DNA from: Flavobacteriaceae bacterium
GTDB lineage: Bacteria > Bacteroidota > Bacteroidia > Flavobacteriales > Flavobacteriaceae
DNA: 64,000 bases
Assembly (NCBI GenBank): GCA_031277535.1
Contig: JAITMD010000019.1
Span: 310,001-374,000, forward strand
Direction: 5' to 3'
Position 1 is the stretch's first letter. Each line of letters starts with the position of its first letter. The position numbers were made by a program, and so were the translations under genes. The notes beneath the pieces are model-generated. The model was not told the origin of the DNA. It made no database searches and saw only the letters and a program-made list of their open reading frames with translations. Shown here one piece after another: positions 1 to 8,192 of the stretch.

Positions 1-1257
1 GCGAAGATACAAGGACTTCGTCTACCATCAGAAACGTTTGTGTACGATGGACAGCCCAAATCATTAAAAGTAGTTGGAGATATGCCTGTTGAAGCAGTAG
101 TTACCTATACCAATAACGGACAGGTAAATGTGGGTAAATATGCCGTATTTGCAACCGTAGATTATGGTAAAAACTATGAGGTATTACAGCTAAATGGAGA
201 GTTGTTTATAGAACAAGCAACGCAGCAAATCACATTTGCTGCTTTGACAAAAGTAGTATTGGAAGATACACCAACCTTACAATTAACCGCTAAGGCAAGT
301 TCAAACTTACCAATTACTTATACAATCGATAGTCAGGAACCAGTTAATGTAGCAACAATTGATTCAAAAACAGGAGTATTGACATTTATACAACCTGGAA
401 AAATAGTTGTTACCGCGCATCAAGAGGGCAATGTTAACTATAAGGCAGCCCAACCTGTTTCTCAAACCATAGAAATAACAAGTAGAGATGCCAGTATTTG
501 GGATCTTTTGATAGATGGTGTTTCTTATGGCAAAGTAGGGGCAGAGGTATATGTGTCTATAGGTTGTGACAAGCCACAAGATGTAGTGGTAATAGAAGTG
601 AAAACGCAGTATGGAGCTGTAGTTGTACCATCAGCATTAATAGAAGTTAATGTAAAAGAATATGGTATACACCAACAGTTAATTACAGTTACTTCCATGG
701 ATGGAACAGTATCTAAAACCTATAAAGTAATCATTGAGAAACGCATACCTACAGAGCATATTGTATTCCAGAAATACGACAACATTTTGTTGGTGAACAA
801 AAATACAAGCACTAATGGAGGTTATCTATTCACAGGCTACCAATGGTATAGAAATGGAGAAGTGATCAGCAAAAAACAAACGTATTCAGCAGGTGGTGAA
901 GTAGGAGCTATTTTAGATGCAGGAGCAGAGTATCACGTAGAGTTGACTTTGTATGATGGCAGAAAAATAGTGAGCTGTCCAATTGTAATTGCAAGCAAAT
1001 CAAAAGCAGGTTTGGTGGTTTATCCTAATCCAGTGAATAAATCTATTCATACGCAGCTTTATGTTCGTTCGCAACGCAAGATAACACAGGGAACTTATAG
1101 CGTTTATACCTTATTGGGCCAACGCATAGCACAAGGAGAATTGTCTGGAGAAAATATGGCTATTTCCCTTCCTAATACTATAGCATCGGGTTCTTACTTT
1201 TTGGTGTTAAAAGGAGAGGATGTAAGTGAAACAGTTCAATTTATTGTTAAAGAGTAA
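1..1257 (+). CDS. T9SS type A sorted surface protein, C-terminal part (5' truncated)
   Basis: The frame is open from the first base, so the start lies outside the window; the GTG at 40 is only an internal valine codon. The visible part begins with an MBG/YDG-type module (FVYDGQPKSL), followed by a bacterial Ig-like segment (TIDSKTGVLTFIQPGKIVVTA). The last ~80 residues, starting at VVYPNP, match the Por/T9SS type A sorting domain, with the typical TYSVYTLLGQRIAQGEL strand region and a short C-terminal tail. Proteins with this tail cross the outer membrane by type IX secretion and are attached to the surface or released. A 14-bp hairpin separates it from the outer-membrane barrel gene downstream, and the two may be co-transcribed. 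The role of the missing N-terminal part cannot be judged. Confidence 0.85.
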   Translation, partial: AKIQGLRLPSETFVYDGQPKSLKVVGDMPVEAVVTYTNNGQVNVGKYAVFATVDYGKNYEVLQLNGELFIEQATQQITFAALTKVVLEDTPTLQLTAKASSNLPITYTIDSQEPVNVATIDSKTGVLTFIQPGKIVVTAHQEGNVNYKAAQPVSQTIEITSRDASIWDLLIDGVSYGKVGAEVYVSIGCDKPQDVVVIEVKTQYGAVVVPSALIEVNVKEYGIHQQLITVTSMDGTVSKTYKVIIEKRIPTEHIVFQKYDNILLVNKNTSTNGGYLFTGYQWYRNGEVISKKQTYSAGGEVGAILDAGAEYHVELTLYDGRKIVSCPIVIASKSKAGLVVYPNPVNKSIHTQLYVRSQRKITQGTYSVYTLLGQRIAQGELSGENMAISLPNTIASGSYFLVLKGEDVSETVQFIVKE

Positions 1258-1270
1258 TTTATTAATGGAA

Positions 1271-1311
1271 GTGAAACAATCAAGGGTGTATGTTAAACTT
1301 GATTGTTTCAC
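1271..1311 (+). other. Intercistronic hairpin, 14-bp perfect stem
   Basis: gtgaaacaatcaag (1271-1284) is exactly complementary to cttgattgtttcac (1298-1311) around a 13-nt loop. No T-run follows on either side, so it is not a standard intrinsic terminator. It lies between the stop codon of the surface protein and the barrel gene and may be a processing or mRNA-stabilising element. Confidence 0.6.
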
Positions 1312-1329
1312 TATAATAAATAGAAAGAA

Positions 1330-2181
1330 ATGAAAAAATATATCAGTTTATTGTGTTTGTTGGGACTAACGCATACAATTCAAGCTCAGAAGCATGGGTA
1401 TTATTATAAAAAGCATGAAGTAGGAGCAAGTGTACAAGTAGGTTTGAGTAATCTGTATGGTCATTTACCTTTTCAGTTAAATAGTGAAAATAAGGTAGGG
1501 TATGCAATTGGTGCCCAATACGATTACTTTGTAGATCCAGAGTGGAGTATCGGTTTTGGAGGTCAGTACAACATGCAGACAATAGGCATATATGCAGATA
1601 ATATTAAAGGGCAATCTCAAAAAACAGATTGGGAACAAGATGATTTTCGATTTCAATATGCTTCGAAAGGATACAAGGAATCTTGGAAGGTAAATAGTGT
1701 TGATCTTCCATTAACAGTACAGTATAGAGGGCTAAAAGATACAGATTTGTATGTTCGTACAGGAATCAAGTACAGTTTGACAATGAGTAGTAAAGGTACT
1801 TCTACGTGGACAGATTTGAAAACCTCAGGGTATTTTCCAAAATATGACGCTACTTTAGAAGACCCTCTGTTTGCGGGGTTTGGAGAGCAAGAACAAGTAG
1901 AACGCACACATGATTTTGATTTGAAAAACCGCTTTGCTTGGATAGGAGAGGTAGGGCTAAAGCATAGCTTAAGTGAGTATCAGACATTGTATGTGGGAGT
2001 GTATTTTGATTTGGGATTGAATAATCAAAGTCCTTCAGTGGAAACCAAGGCGAAAAATATAGTAGATTATCAGCCTGTAAAAGGGGATGCGTTGATTTAT
2101 AATAGTTCGCAAAACAGTGAAAGTGCCAGTTTTAAAACCTACAATTTTGGAATACAGTTGAGATATAGCATAGGACTATAG
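1330..2181 (+). CDS. Outer-membrane beta-barrel protein
   Basis: 283 residues with an N-terminal signal peptide (MKKYISLLCLLGLTHTIQAQ, cleavage probably after the AQ at about residue 20). The rest alternates short hydrophobic/aromatic strands (EVGASVQVGLSNLYG, YAIGAQYDYFV, WSIGFGGQYNM, LYVRTGIKYSLTM, FAWIGEVGLKHSL, TLYVGVYFDLGL) and ends with YNFGIQLRYSIGL, the pattern of an 8-12 stranded barrel of the PorT/OmpW-like kind. It follows the T9SS surface protein by 72 bp. In Bacteroidetes small barrels are often encoded next to the surface proteins they accompany, which is an inference here. ATG start at 1330 with an A-rich leader. Exact family not recognised. Confidence 0.7.
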   Translation: MKKYISLLCLLGLTHTIQAQKHGYYYKKHEVGASVQVGLSNLYGHLPFQLNSENKVGYAIGAQYDYFVDPEWSIGFGGQYNMQTIGIYADNIKGQSQKTDWEQDDFRFQYASKGYKESWKVNSVDLPLTVQYRGLKDTDLYVRTGIKYSLTMSSKGTSTWTDLKTSGYFPKYDATLEDPLFAGFGEQEQVERTHDFDLKNRFAWIGEVGLKHSLSEYQTLYVGVYFDLGLNNQSPSVETKAKNIVDYQPVKGDALIYNSSQNSESASFKTYNFGIQLRYSIGL

Positions 2182-2255
2182 ACTTGGGAATAAGGAAATT
2201 TGTTGTTCTATTATACGCAGCAACCGTCATTTTGCTGCAATTACTTTTTGAGAAG

Positions 2256-2287
2256 CAAGGTATCTGAATAAGGTACCTTGTTTTTTT
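2256..2287 (+). terminator. Intrinsic terminator after the barrel gene
   Basis: Stem caaggtatc/ggtaccttg (one G-T wobble) with loop tgaataa, followed directly by seven T's. Confidence 0.85.
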
Positions 2288-2332
2288 ATATCCATTCTGA
2301 GTGGCTTGAAAATAGGTTGATACTAATTTTAG

Positions 2333-2450
2333 TCCAACTTGGTAGAACAATAGCTGGTCAATCAAAGGAGAATGGTTGGACAAAGAGGCTCTCTGCTCCA
2401 CTAAATACGAGGTATTGTCCTCGGATTGTCCAACAATTCTATAACAATGC
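2333..2450. repeat. 11-bp periodic CAAT/ATTG array 1
   Basis: CAA(T)-like units start at 2348, 2359, 2370 and 2381, exactly 11 bp apart. ATT units start at 2414, 2425 and 2436, again 11 bp apart. The two halves face each other: gttggacaa (2375-2383) is the exact reverse complement of ttgtccaac (2426-2434). The centre holds an aggctctct segment. The same layout occurs at 29591-29690 and, less cleanly, at 50657-50745. Confidence 0.6.
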
Positions 2451-2860
2451 CCTATTTTACTGGGATAAAAAGAGGTTTGAAATATTGTTGTAAGTAGGTG
2501 TTTTTATGTAATGTGTTGATATTTAGTCTGTTTGTTTTTTGGTGTCATAAAAAAAAATAGTATTTTTTTTGTCAATTAACCGATGAAAGACCTTAAAAGA
2601 CCTATTTTTAGAAAAAACATACTTTTAAAGTTTAATTTTTACCCCCTTTTGGAGTAAAATAAAGGTCATAAATTAAAAAAAAGAATTTTTTTTGGAGGAT
2701 GACGGAATGATTTGCCATAGAGAAGGTTGATAAAAATACGCTATACAGATGTTTTAGTTCGTTTGGATATAATGTTTTGATTGTGATTATATTGCTTTTA
2801 TTTCATTTTTTGCGAATATATTATTTTTCTATCCTTATTTTTGAAGAGAATTAGAGAGTT

Positions 2861-4588
2861 TTGATCTCTTCAAAAAATTATAGCATTTTGTTTTATCGAC
2901 TTTTAGGAATCTTTTGTTTTGTTGTTTTGTGTTCTTGTTCTAAAGAGGATAAGGATACCAATATCTTGTATAGTCAATGGATTACACGTTACAATACGTT
3001 GGCAACAGTGCAAGAGAAAATGGCATTTACAGATTCTTTGTCACAGTTAAAAAAGAAGTACAAAGAAGTCGATATTCTTATTGATGTGTTTAGTGCAAAA
3101 GATCGTTTTGAACAAGTAGATAGTTTGAATGTACAAAGTACAAACTTATTTGAGAAGGCTTTTGAAGCAGTAAAACAAACAGACAATGTGGGATTGCAAT
3201 GTTGGGTAAATGCTGAGGCAGGATCGTACTACTATAAATTTACTCATTATCCTCAAGCAGCTCCTTACTTTTTGTTGGTTTCTCGTTTTTTGTCTGAAAA
3301 TAATGATGAGATAGACGTACAAAAGGAACAAATTTTACTATATACTGCTTATTTCTTTGAAACAATGGGAGAGAATAAGCAGAGTAATAATTACTACTTT
3401 CAATTATTAAAACTTACAAAAGACAAGCAAGTCAATAATAGTGCTATTTACTTTGCTATAGGAAGCTATTATGCTAATAAGAAAGATTTGGTAGAAGCTG
3501 AAAAGTATTATACTTTATCGAAGGAGATTGCTTTGAAATTTGATGATCAGTTGCGTTATGCCAAATCGTTGGGGGCTTTGGCTAATGTAATGTACTTGAA
3601 AGGGAATATACAACAAGCAAAAGAACTTTGGAAACAAGATATTACATTGACCATAACGTTGGGTGAGTACCGCAATAAAATGTATGCCGAAATACAATTG
3701 GCCAAGATATACTTTGACACAAAAGAGTATCAGAAGGCAACAGAAATGTTTGAATCAGCTTATTACTTTGCTGTTGGTAAAACATATTTGTACGGATATC
3801 AAGAAGAAACATTGAAATATCTGATTCAATTAGCACAAATAACAGCACAAGAACATCAGGAATTGATGTGGAGGAGAAAATTGGAGTTTGTTCAAAATTT
3901 TATGGAGGGAAAAGAAGGAGAACGAGTGATACAGAATGTAAATCTAACATCAGATTACGAAAAGTTGGAATGGGAGTTAGAAGCTAAGAAGAGCAAATTA
4001 GAAACAGTGTTGTATCAACGGATATTACTTATTTCGTCTGTGGTGGTTTTGCTTGCCATAGTGTTATTAGTTTATCGTTTTTACAAACGTCAAGTTAGAA
4101 CGCAAACCTATAAGTATGAGGCGAAGATCATGTCTTTTGAATTAGCTCAAATTAAATCTGAAAACAGATTAAAAGAAACAAATCACAACTTAGCAACGTA
4201 TCAAATCTATCTTTCGGAAAAGAATGAGCAGATAGAAAAGTTGGAACAAGAGTTGACTGCAATAAAAGAATCGACAAATGAAGTTCTAAAAAGGAAACAA
4301 CCTCAGATAGAGGGGTTGATTTATTCTCATTTAATGACAGAAGAAAATTGGCAACTGTTTAAAGAATCTTTTGCCATAGAACAACCTGTATATGTGCAGT
4401 TTTTAGCAGAGTATTTTCCAAACTTGACAGAGTCTAACATCCGAATTGTTTTATTGCAAAAATTAGGGTTGACCAATCAGGAAACAGCTAATATTTTGGG
4501 AATTACAATTGATGCCGTTAAAAAAGCGAAACAGCGTTTGAAAAAGAAATACGAAACTACTTACGAGGGTCTTTTTGAAGAGAAATAA
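2861..4588 (+). CDS. Lipoprotein-anchored TPR protein with C-terminal helix-turn-helix
   Basis: 575 residues. An in-frame stop at 2852 precedes the TTG at 2861, so the start is either this TTG (with purine-rich agagaattagagag upstream) or the TTG at 2888; no ATG is available. The N-terminus is a lipoprotein signal ending in LCSC-SKED (Cys about 26). Residues ~35-370 are TPR-like helical repeats (for example YYANKKDLVEAEKYYTLSKE). A membrane segment (ILLISSVVVLLAIVLLVY) lies near 387-407, then a coiled coil, then a LuxR-like HTH (ESNIRIVLLQKLGLTNQETA, then NILGITIDAVKKAKQRLKKK). The layout matches flavobacterial membrane-tethered TPR/HTH regulators and the second copy at 39593. The target is unknown; the neighbouring surface protein and barrel genes are candidates. 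Confidence 0.75.
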   Translation: MISSKNYSILFYRLLGIFCFVVLCSCSKEDKDTNILYSQWITRYNTLATVQEKMAFTDSLSQLKKKYKEVDILIDVFSAKDRFEQVDSLNVQSTNLFEKAFEAVKQTDNVGLQCWVNAEAGSYYYKFTHYPQAAPYFLLVSRFLSENNDEIDVQKEQILLYTAYFFETMGENKQSNNYYFQLLKLTKDKQVNNSAIYFAIGSYYANKKDLVEAEKYYTLSKEIALKFDDQLRYAKSLGALANVMYLKGNIQQAKELWKQDITLTITLGEYRNKMYAEIQLAKIYFDTKEYQKATEMFESAYYFAVGKTYLYGYQEETLKYLIQLAQITAQEHQELMWRRKLEFVQNFMEGKEGERVIQNVNLTSDYEKLEWELEAKKSKLETVLYQRILLISSVVVLLAIVLLVYRFYKRQVRTQTYKYEAKIMSFELAQIKSENRLKETNHNLATYQIYLSEKNEQIEKLEQELTAIKESTNEVLKRKQPQIEGLIYSHLMTEENWQLFKESFAIEQPVYVQFLAEYFPNLTESNIRIVLLQKLGLTNQETANILGITIDAVKKAKQRLKKKYETTYEGLFEEK

Positions 4589-4806
4589 AATTCTATAGAA
4601 GAAAAACAGATGTTTATGAATAATTAAAGATGAAAGTAAAGGAGTGATTCTTTTGATTTTACAAAGTTATTTGATCTCGATTGACATACTTTTGAATTAA
4701 TCTTTTGTGAAGAAAATATAGAAGAGAAGGAAATATGTTATAATTTAGTTCCTTCAATTAATAGAAAAGTTAAAAGACCTATTTGTTTTTAAAACATTGT
4801 ATTGTT

Positions 4807-5139
4807 ATGAGTCGAGTAATCATTCGAAGAAAGAAGTCATTTATTGAACGCTTCAGAAATTTTAATATCTATTTGGATGGAGATAAGGTAATGAGCGTGA
4901 AGAATGGAGAACAGGTTGTACTGAATATTACTCCAGGCAAACACTTGATTATTATTAAAATAGATTGGAATACCTCTAATTCGATTATCTTTGAACTTAA
5001 AGAAGGTCAAACAATTCAATATAAGGTTTTTGTAGATGGGTTTTTTAGAGCTTTTTACCATGCTATCGCAAAACCGAATAAGTACTTGGTACTGAAAGAA
5101 GAACCTGTTCGAGACAAACATCACGGGGCAAAGCATTAG
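4807..5139 (+). CDS. Small hypothetical protein
   Basis: 110 residues from the ATG at 4807; a TTG at 4783 would add eight residues but has no better upstream signal. The sequence is basic at the N-terminus (MSRVIIRRKKSFIERFRNFN) and then looks beta-rich: IYLDGDKVMSVKNGEQVVLN, TPGKHLIIIKIDW, SIIFELKEGQTIQYKVFVDG. The 'PGKH' turn after a short strand resembles PEGA-like or other small carrier beta-sandwich modules, but no family is assigned. No signal peptide or membrane helix is evident. It stands alone between the TPR/HTH gene and the menA promoter. Confidence 0.6.
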   Translation: MSRVIIRRKKSFIERFRNFNIYLDGDKVMSVKNGEQVVLNITPGKHLIIIKIDWNTSNSIIFELKEGQTIQYKVFVDGFFRAFYHAIAKPNKYLVLKEEPVRDKHHGAKH

Positions 5140-5235
5140 TCAGATGTGTTATTTTATCTTTGAATGAGGTATACATAGCACTTTGATGATGGTAAACAAA
5201 GTTGGGATACTTGTGTATATTGTGTTTTTTCTAAG

Positions 5236-5243
5236 TAATTTTG
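5236..5243 (+). promoter_or_regulatory. Candidate -7 element for menA
   Basis: TAATTTTG matches the Bacteroidetes -7 consensus TAnnTTTG, with a TTG at 5211 as possible -33 element (22-bp spacing). It lies 34 bp before the menA ATG. Confidence 0.5.
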
Positions 5244-5277
5244 TGGTTTAAATTATTTTAGAATAAACACTTTTTTT

Positions 5278-6189
5278 ATGTCAAAAGTAAAAGCATGGGT
5301 AGGAGCAGCGCGTTTGCGTACATTACCTTTGTCTATATCAGGTATCATTGTAGGATCGGCATGTGCATATCCTTATTTTTCTACAAATCCATTATTTGCA
5401 TATATTTTCGCCTTTGCGATTATAACTACTTTGCTCTTTCAGATCTTATCTAATTTTGCCAACGATTATGGAGATGGTGTAAAAGGAACGGATAACGAAA
5501 CACGTGTAGGGCCACAACGTGCAATACAAAGTGGGGCAATTACTGTAGTAGCCATGAAAAAGGGAATTATCCTAACCTCGCTATTATCCCTTATTTCTGC
5601 GCTTATCTTAATCTATTTGTCTTTTGGACAAGATCACTTTTTAACTTCAATCTTTTTCTTTGTGTTGGGAATCAGCTGTGTTGCAGCAGCTATTAAATAT
5701 ACTGTTGGAAAAGGAGCTTATGGCTATAGAGGGTTAGGTGATTTGTTTGTATTTATTTTCTTTGGTTTAGTAAGCGTTATAGGTGGATTCTATTTGTATG
5801 GCATGACGTTGGATTGGTGGGTGATTCTGCCAGCTGTAGCTGTCGGAAACTTGAGTATTGCAGTGCTAAATATCAATAATATGAGGGATTTGGATTCGGA
5901 TAAATTGGTAGGTAAGAATACTTTGGCAGTGAAGTTGGGAAGAGAAGGAGCCAAAAAATACCATTATTTTATAGTGCTTTCTGCTCTTGTGGCTTTGATT
6001 ATATATGCTATACATGCAGAAATTGCTTTTGTAGGGTACTTTTTTATACTTGGTTTTTTACCTTTTGTAAAACATTTGATTTTTGTAGCGAAAAATACAG
6101 TTCCTAAAGCATTAGACTCTCAAATGAAAGTGGTGGCTTTGGGTACTTTTTTGCTGTCCGTATTATTTTCAGTAGCTTTAATCTTATAA
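5278..6189 (+). CDS. menA: 1,4-dihydroxy-2-naphthoate polyprenyltransferase
   Basis: 303 residues, a multi-helix UbiA-superfamily membrane protein. MenA attaches the polyprenyl chain to 1,4-dihydroxy-2-naphthoate in the inner membrane, giving demethylmenaquinone. The N-terminal KAWVGAARLRTLPLSISGII, the first aspartate-rich motif NDYGDGVKGTD (about residues 62-72) and the second, NNMRDLDSDKLVGKNTLAVK, with about eight hydrophobic segments, are diagnostic. It is followed by the UPF0173 hydrolase (18 bp) and menC, so the three are probably one transcript for menaquinone biosynthesis, the main quinone of Bacteroidetes. ATG start at 5278. Confidence 0.95.
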   Translation: MSKVKAWVGAARLRTLPLSISGIIVGSACAYPYFSTNPLFAYIFAFAIITTLLFQILSNFANDYGDGVKGTDNETRVGPQRAIQSGAITVVAMKKGIILTSLLSLISALILIYLSFGQDHFLTSIFFFVLGISCVAAAIKYTVGKGAYGYRGLGDLFVFIFFGLVSVIGGFYLYGMTLDWWVILPAVAVGNLSIAVLNINNMRDLDSDKLVGKNTLAVKLGREGAKKYHYFIVLSALVALIIYAIHAEIAFVGYFFILGFLPFVKHLIFVAKNTVPKALDSQMKVVALGTFLLSVLFSVALIL

Positions 6190-6207
6190 TCAATAAAAAT
6201 AAATAGA

Positions 6208-6894
6208 ATGAATATTACGTATTATGGACATGCTTGTTTAGGCATTCAGATTGATGATATCAATCTTGTGGTTGATCCATTTATTTCAGGAAATCCATTA
6301 GATGCAGCAAAAGCTGTAGATATTGATGCTATTAAAGCAGACTATATTTTGATTACTCATGCGCATGGAGATCATATTGCAGATACAGAACGCATCGCAG
6401 ATAATAATCCAGAAGTGGTTATTGTATCTAATGCAGAAATTGCAGGACATTATGCTGCTAAAGGGTATCAAACTCATCCGATGAATCACGGGGGAAGCTG
6501 GCAATTTGATTTTGGAAAGGTAAAATATACACCAGCTATTCATTCCAGTTCTTTTCCTGATGGAAGTTATGGAGGACAGCCAGGTGGTTTTGTGATAGAA
6601 AGTAAAAACAAAAACGTATATATAGCAGGTGATACTTCACTTACAATGGATATGAAATTGATTCCTATGTTTACAGCATTAGATTTAGCTGTATTGCCAA
6701 TTGGAAGCAATTTTACTATGGATATTGATGAAGCAGTTGTTGCTTCTGATTTTGTAAAATGTGATAAAGTATTGGGATATCACTTCGATACATTCGGTTA
6801 TATTGAGATTGATCAAGAAGAAGCAAAGCGCAAATTCTTTGAAAAAGGGAAGGATTTGATGTTGTTAACTATAGGAGAATCATTAACGTTATAA
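6208..6894 (+). CDS. UPF0173 family metal-dependent hydrolase (metallo-beta-lactamase fold)
   Basis: 228 residues, the usual length for UPF0173. It has YYGHACLGIQ near the N-terminus, the metal motif HxHxDH as H51-A-H53-G-D55-H56 (LITHAHGDHIAD), IYIAGDT-like VYIAGDTSLTMDM, and a C-terminal CDKVLGYHFDTFGYIEID with the last metal ligand His. The fold binds two metal ions and hydrolyses an unknown ester, thioester or phosphodiester. It sits between menA and menC and its stop codon shares one base with the menC start (TAATG), so it is co-translated with menaquinone genes. A role in that pathway is suggested only by position. Confidence 0.9.
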   Translation: MNITYYGHACLGIQIDDINLVVDPFISGNPLDAAKAVDIDAIKADYILITHAHGDHIADTERIADNNPEVVIVSNAEIAGHYAAKGYQTHPMNHGGSWQFDFGKVKYTPAIHSSSFPDGSYGGQPGGFVIESKNKNVYIAGDTSLTMDMKLIPMFTALDLAVLPIGSNFTMDIDEAVVASDFVKCDKVLGYHFDTFGYIEIDQEEAKRKFFEKGKDLMLLTIGESLTL

Positions 6895-7955
6895 TGAAAG
6901 CATCGTATAAACGCATATTATTGCAATTTAAGCGACCTTCAGGTACATCGAGAGGAGTAATGACAGAGAAGGAGAGTTGGTTGCTTAAAATTGAAGAAAA
7001 CGGTAAAATAGGAATAGGAGAGTGTGGGGTACTGCGCTCTCTTAGTTTTGATGATAGACCTACTTACGAAGAACAATTGCAATGGGTTGTAAAAAACATA
7101 AGTAAGGGAAAAGATTGGTTGTGGGAGAATTTACAAGACTGGCCTTCTATTCAGTTTGGAGTGGAGCAAGCGTTTTTATCGTTAGAAGCAAATAATCCAT
7201 TAGAGTTATTTCCATCTGCTTTTACAAAAGGAGAGGATAAGATAGCTATTAATGGTTTAGTTTGGATGGGAGAACCTGCTTTTATGAAAGAGCAAATTGA
7301 CGAGAAGTTGGCAACTGGTTTTTCCTGTGTAAAACTTAAAATAGGAGCAATAGATTTTGATAAAGAACTGGAATTATTGCAGTATATTCGAGCCCATTAT
7401 TCGGCAAAAGAGATAGAGTTAAGAGTTGATGCAAACGGTGGCTTTGGTTTAAGTGATGCTTTTGATAAACTGGTTAAGTTGTCTGAATTAGAGTTACATA
7501 GTATAGAGCAGCCTATAAAAAAAGGATATACTGACAGTATGGCAGAGTTATGTAAAACAACACCTTTGCCTATTGCATTAGATGAGGAACTAATTGGAGT
7601 GGTAGATTTGAACCATAAGAAAAATCTATTGGATGAAATTAGGCCACAATACATTATTCTAAAGCCAAGTTTGGTAGGAGGTATACGCGGAAGTATGGAG
7701 TGGATTAGCTTAGCAGAAGAAAGAGGAATCGGCTGGTGGATTACCTCAGCTTTGGAGGGAAATATTGGTTTAAATGCCATAGCACAGTGGACTTATACTT
7801 TGCAGTCAACATTGCCACAAGGATTGGGTACAGGAGCACTGTATACTAATAATATCGACTCTCCCTTGGAAGTAAAAAAAGGAGCACTGTACTACAATGC
7901 CAATAAGCCATGGGATGAGGAAATGATAGAACAGTTGTTTCGAGAGAATGTATAG
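6894..7955 (+). CDS. menC: o-Succinylbenzoate synthase
   Basis: 353 residues, enolase superfamily. MenC dehydrates SHCHC to o-succinylbenzoate in menaquinone biosynthesis. The catalytic set is visible: KxK at K147/K149 (CVKLKIG), metal ligands D179 (RVDANGGF), E205 (SIEQP) and D230 (ALDEEL), and the opposite general base K257 (ILKPSLVGG). The C-terminal barrel continues with WWITSALEGNIGLNAIAQW. The ATG overlaps the last base of the UPF0173 stop codon. Muconate cycloisomerase or dipeptide epimerase would be alternatives by sequence, but the menA context makes MenC the clear choice. Confidence 0.93.
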   Translation: MKASYKRILLQFKRPSGTSRGVMTEKESWLLKIEENGKIGIGECGVLRSLSFDDRPTYEEQLQWVVKNISKGKDWLWENLQDWPSIQFGVEQAFLSLEANNPLELFPSAFTKGEDKIAINGLVWMGEPAFMKEQIDEKLATGFSCVKLKIGAIDFDKELELLQYIRAHYSAKEIELRVDANGGFGLSDAFDKLVKLSELELHSIEQPIKKGYTDSMAELCKTTPLPIALDEELIGVVDLNHKKNLLDEIRPQYIILKPSLVGGIRGSMEWISLAEERGIGWWITSALEGNIGLNAIAQWTYTLQSTLPQGLGTGALYTNNIDSPLEVKKGALYYNANKPWDEEMIEQLFRENV

Positions 7956-8004
7956 AAAGAATAAAAAGGGATTCTATTTTCTGTCTTAAGAAAAGAGTTT
8001 TATT

Positions 8005-8045
8005 AAACAAAAATACCTCAACTTTTAGTTGAGGTATTTTTGTTT
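8005..8045. terminator. Strong bidirectional terminator between menC and cat
   Basis: A 19-bp perfect stem, aaacaaaaatacctcaact with agttgaggtatttttgttt, and a 3-nt loop. A- and T-rich flanks allow use on both strands. Confidence 0.9.
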
Positions 8046-8078
8046 AGTATATTGTAATATAACTTTTTAGTTAAAAGA

Positions 8079-8178
8079 AAGCGTACGTGAGTTTACTTTG
8101 GTAGATCGTTTTTGATGATATAAAGTAAGGAAATAAAAAAGCAATGTAATCCAGTCTTAGTTTGCTCAAGCGTACGCT
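8079..8178. repeat. Imperfect inverted repeat with AGCGTACG cores
   Basis: agcgtacg followed by tgag at 8080-8091 and ctcaagcgtacgct at 8165-8178 are inverted copies with a 2-nt insertion in one arm, about 70 bp apart. They flank AT-rich sequence between the terminator and the end of the cat gene. No function assigned. Confidence 0.35.
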
Positions 8179-8192
8179 GTTTATTTTTAGTT

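Larger units (their letters stand above)
2182..2860. other. Long intergenic region
   Basis: Contains the terminator at 2256-2287 and the 11-bp periodic array at about 2333-2450. The AT-rich part from 2500 to 2860 probably carries the promoter of the next gene, but no clear TAnnTTTG box was found. No convincing gene is present. Confidence 0.6.

Noticed and set aside
2278..2493. 71-residue plus-strand frame in the intergenic gap
   Set aside because: Begins inside the terminator T-run and runs through periodic array 1; composition is not protein-like.
2593..4784. Exact 15-nt repeat ttaaaagacctattt at 2593 and 4770
   Set aside because: One shared AT-rich 15-mer is expected by chance in a window of this size; no further similarity around it.
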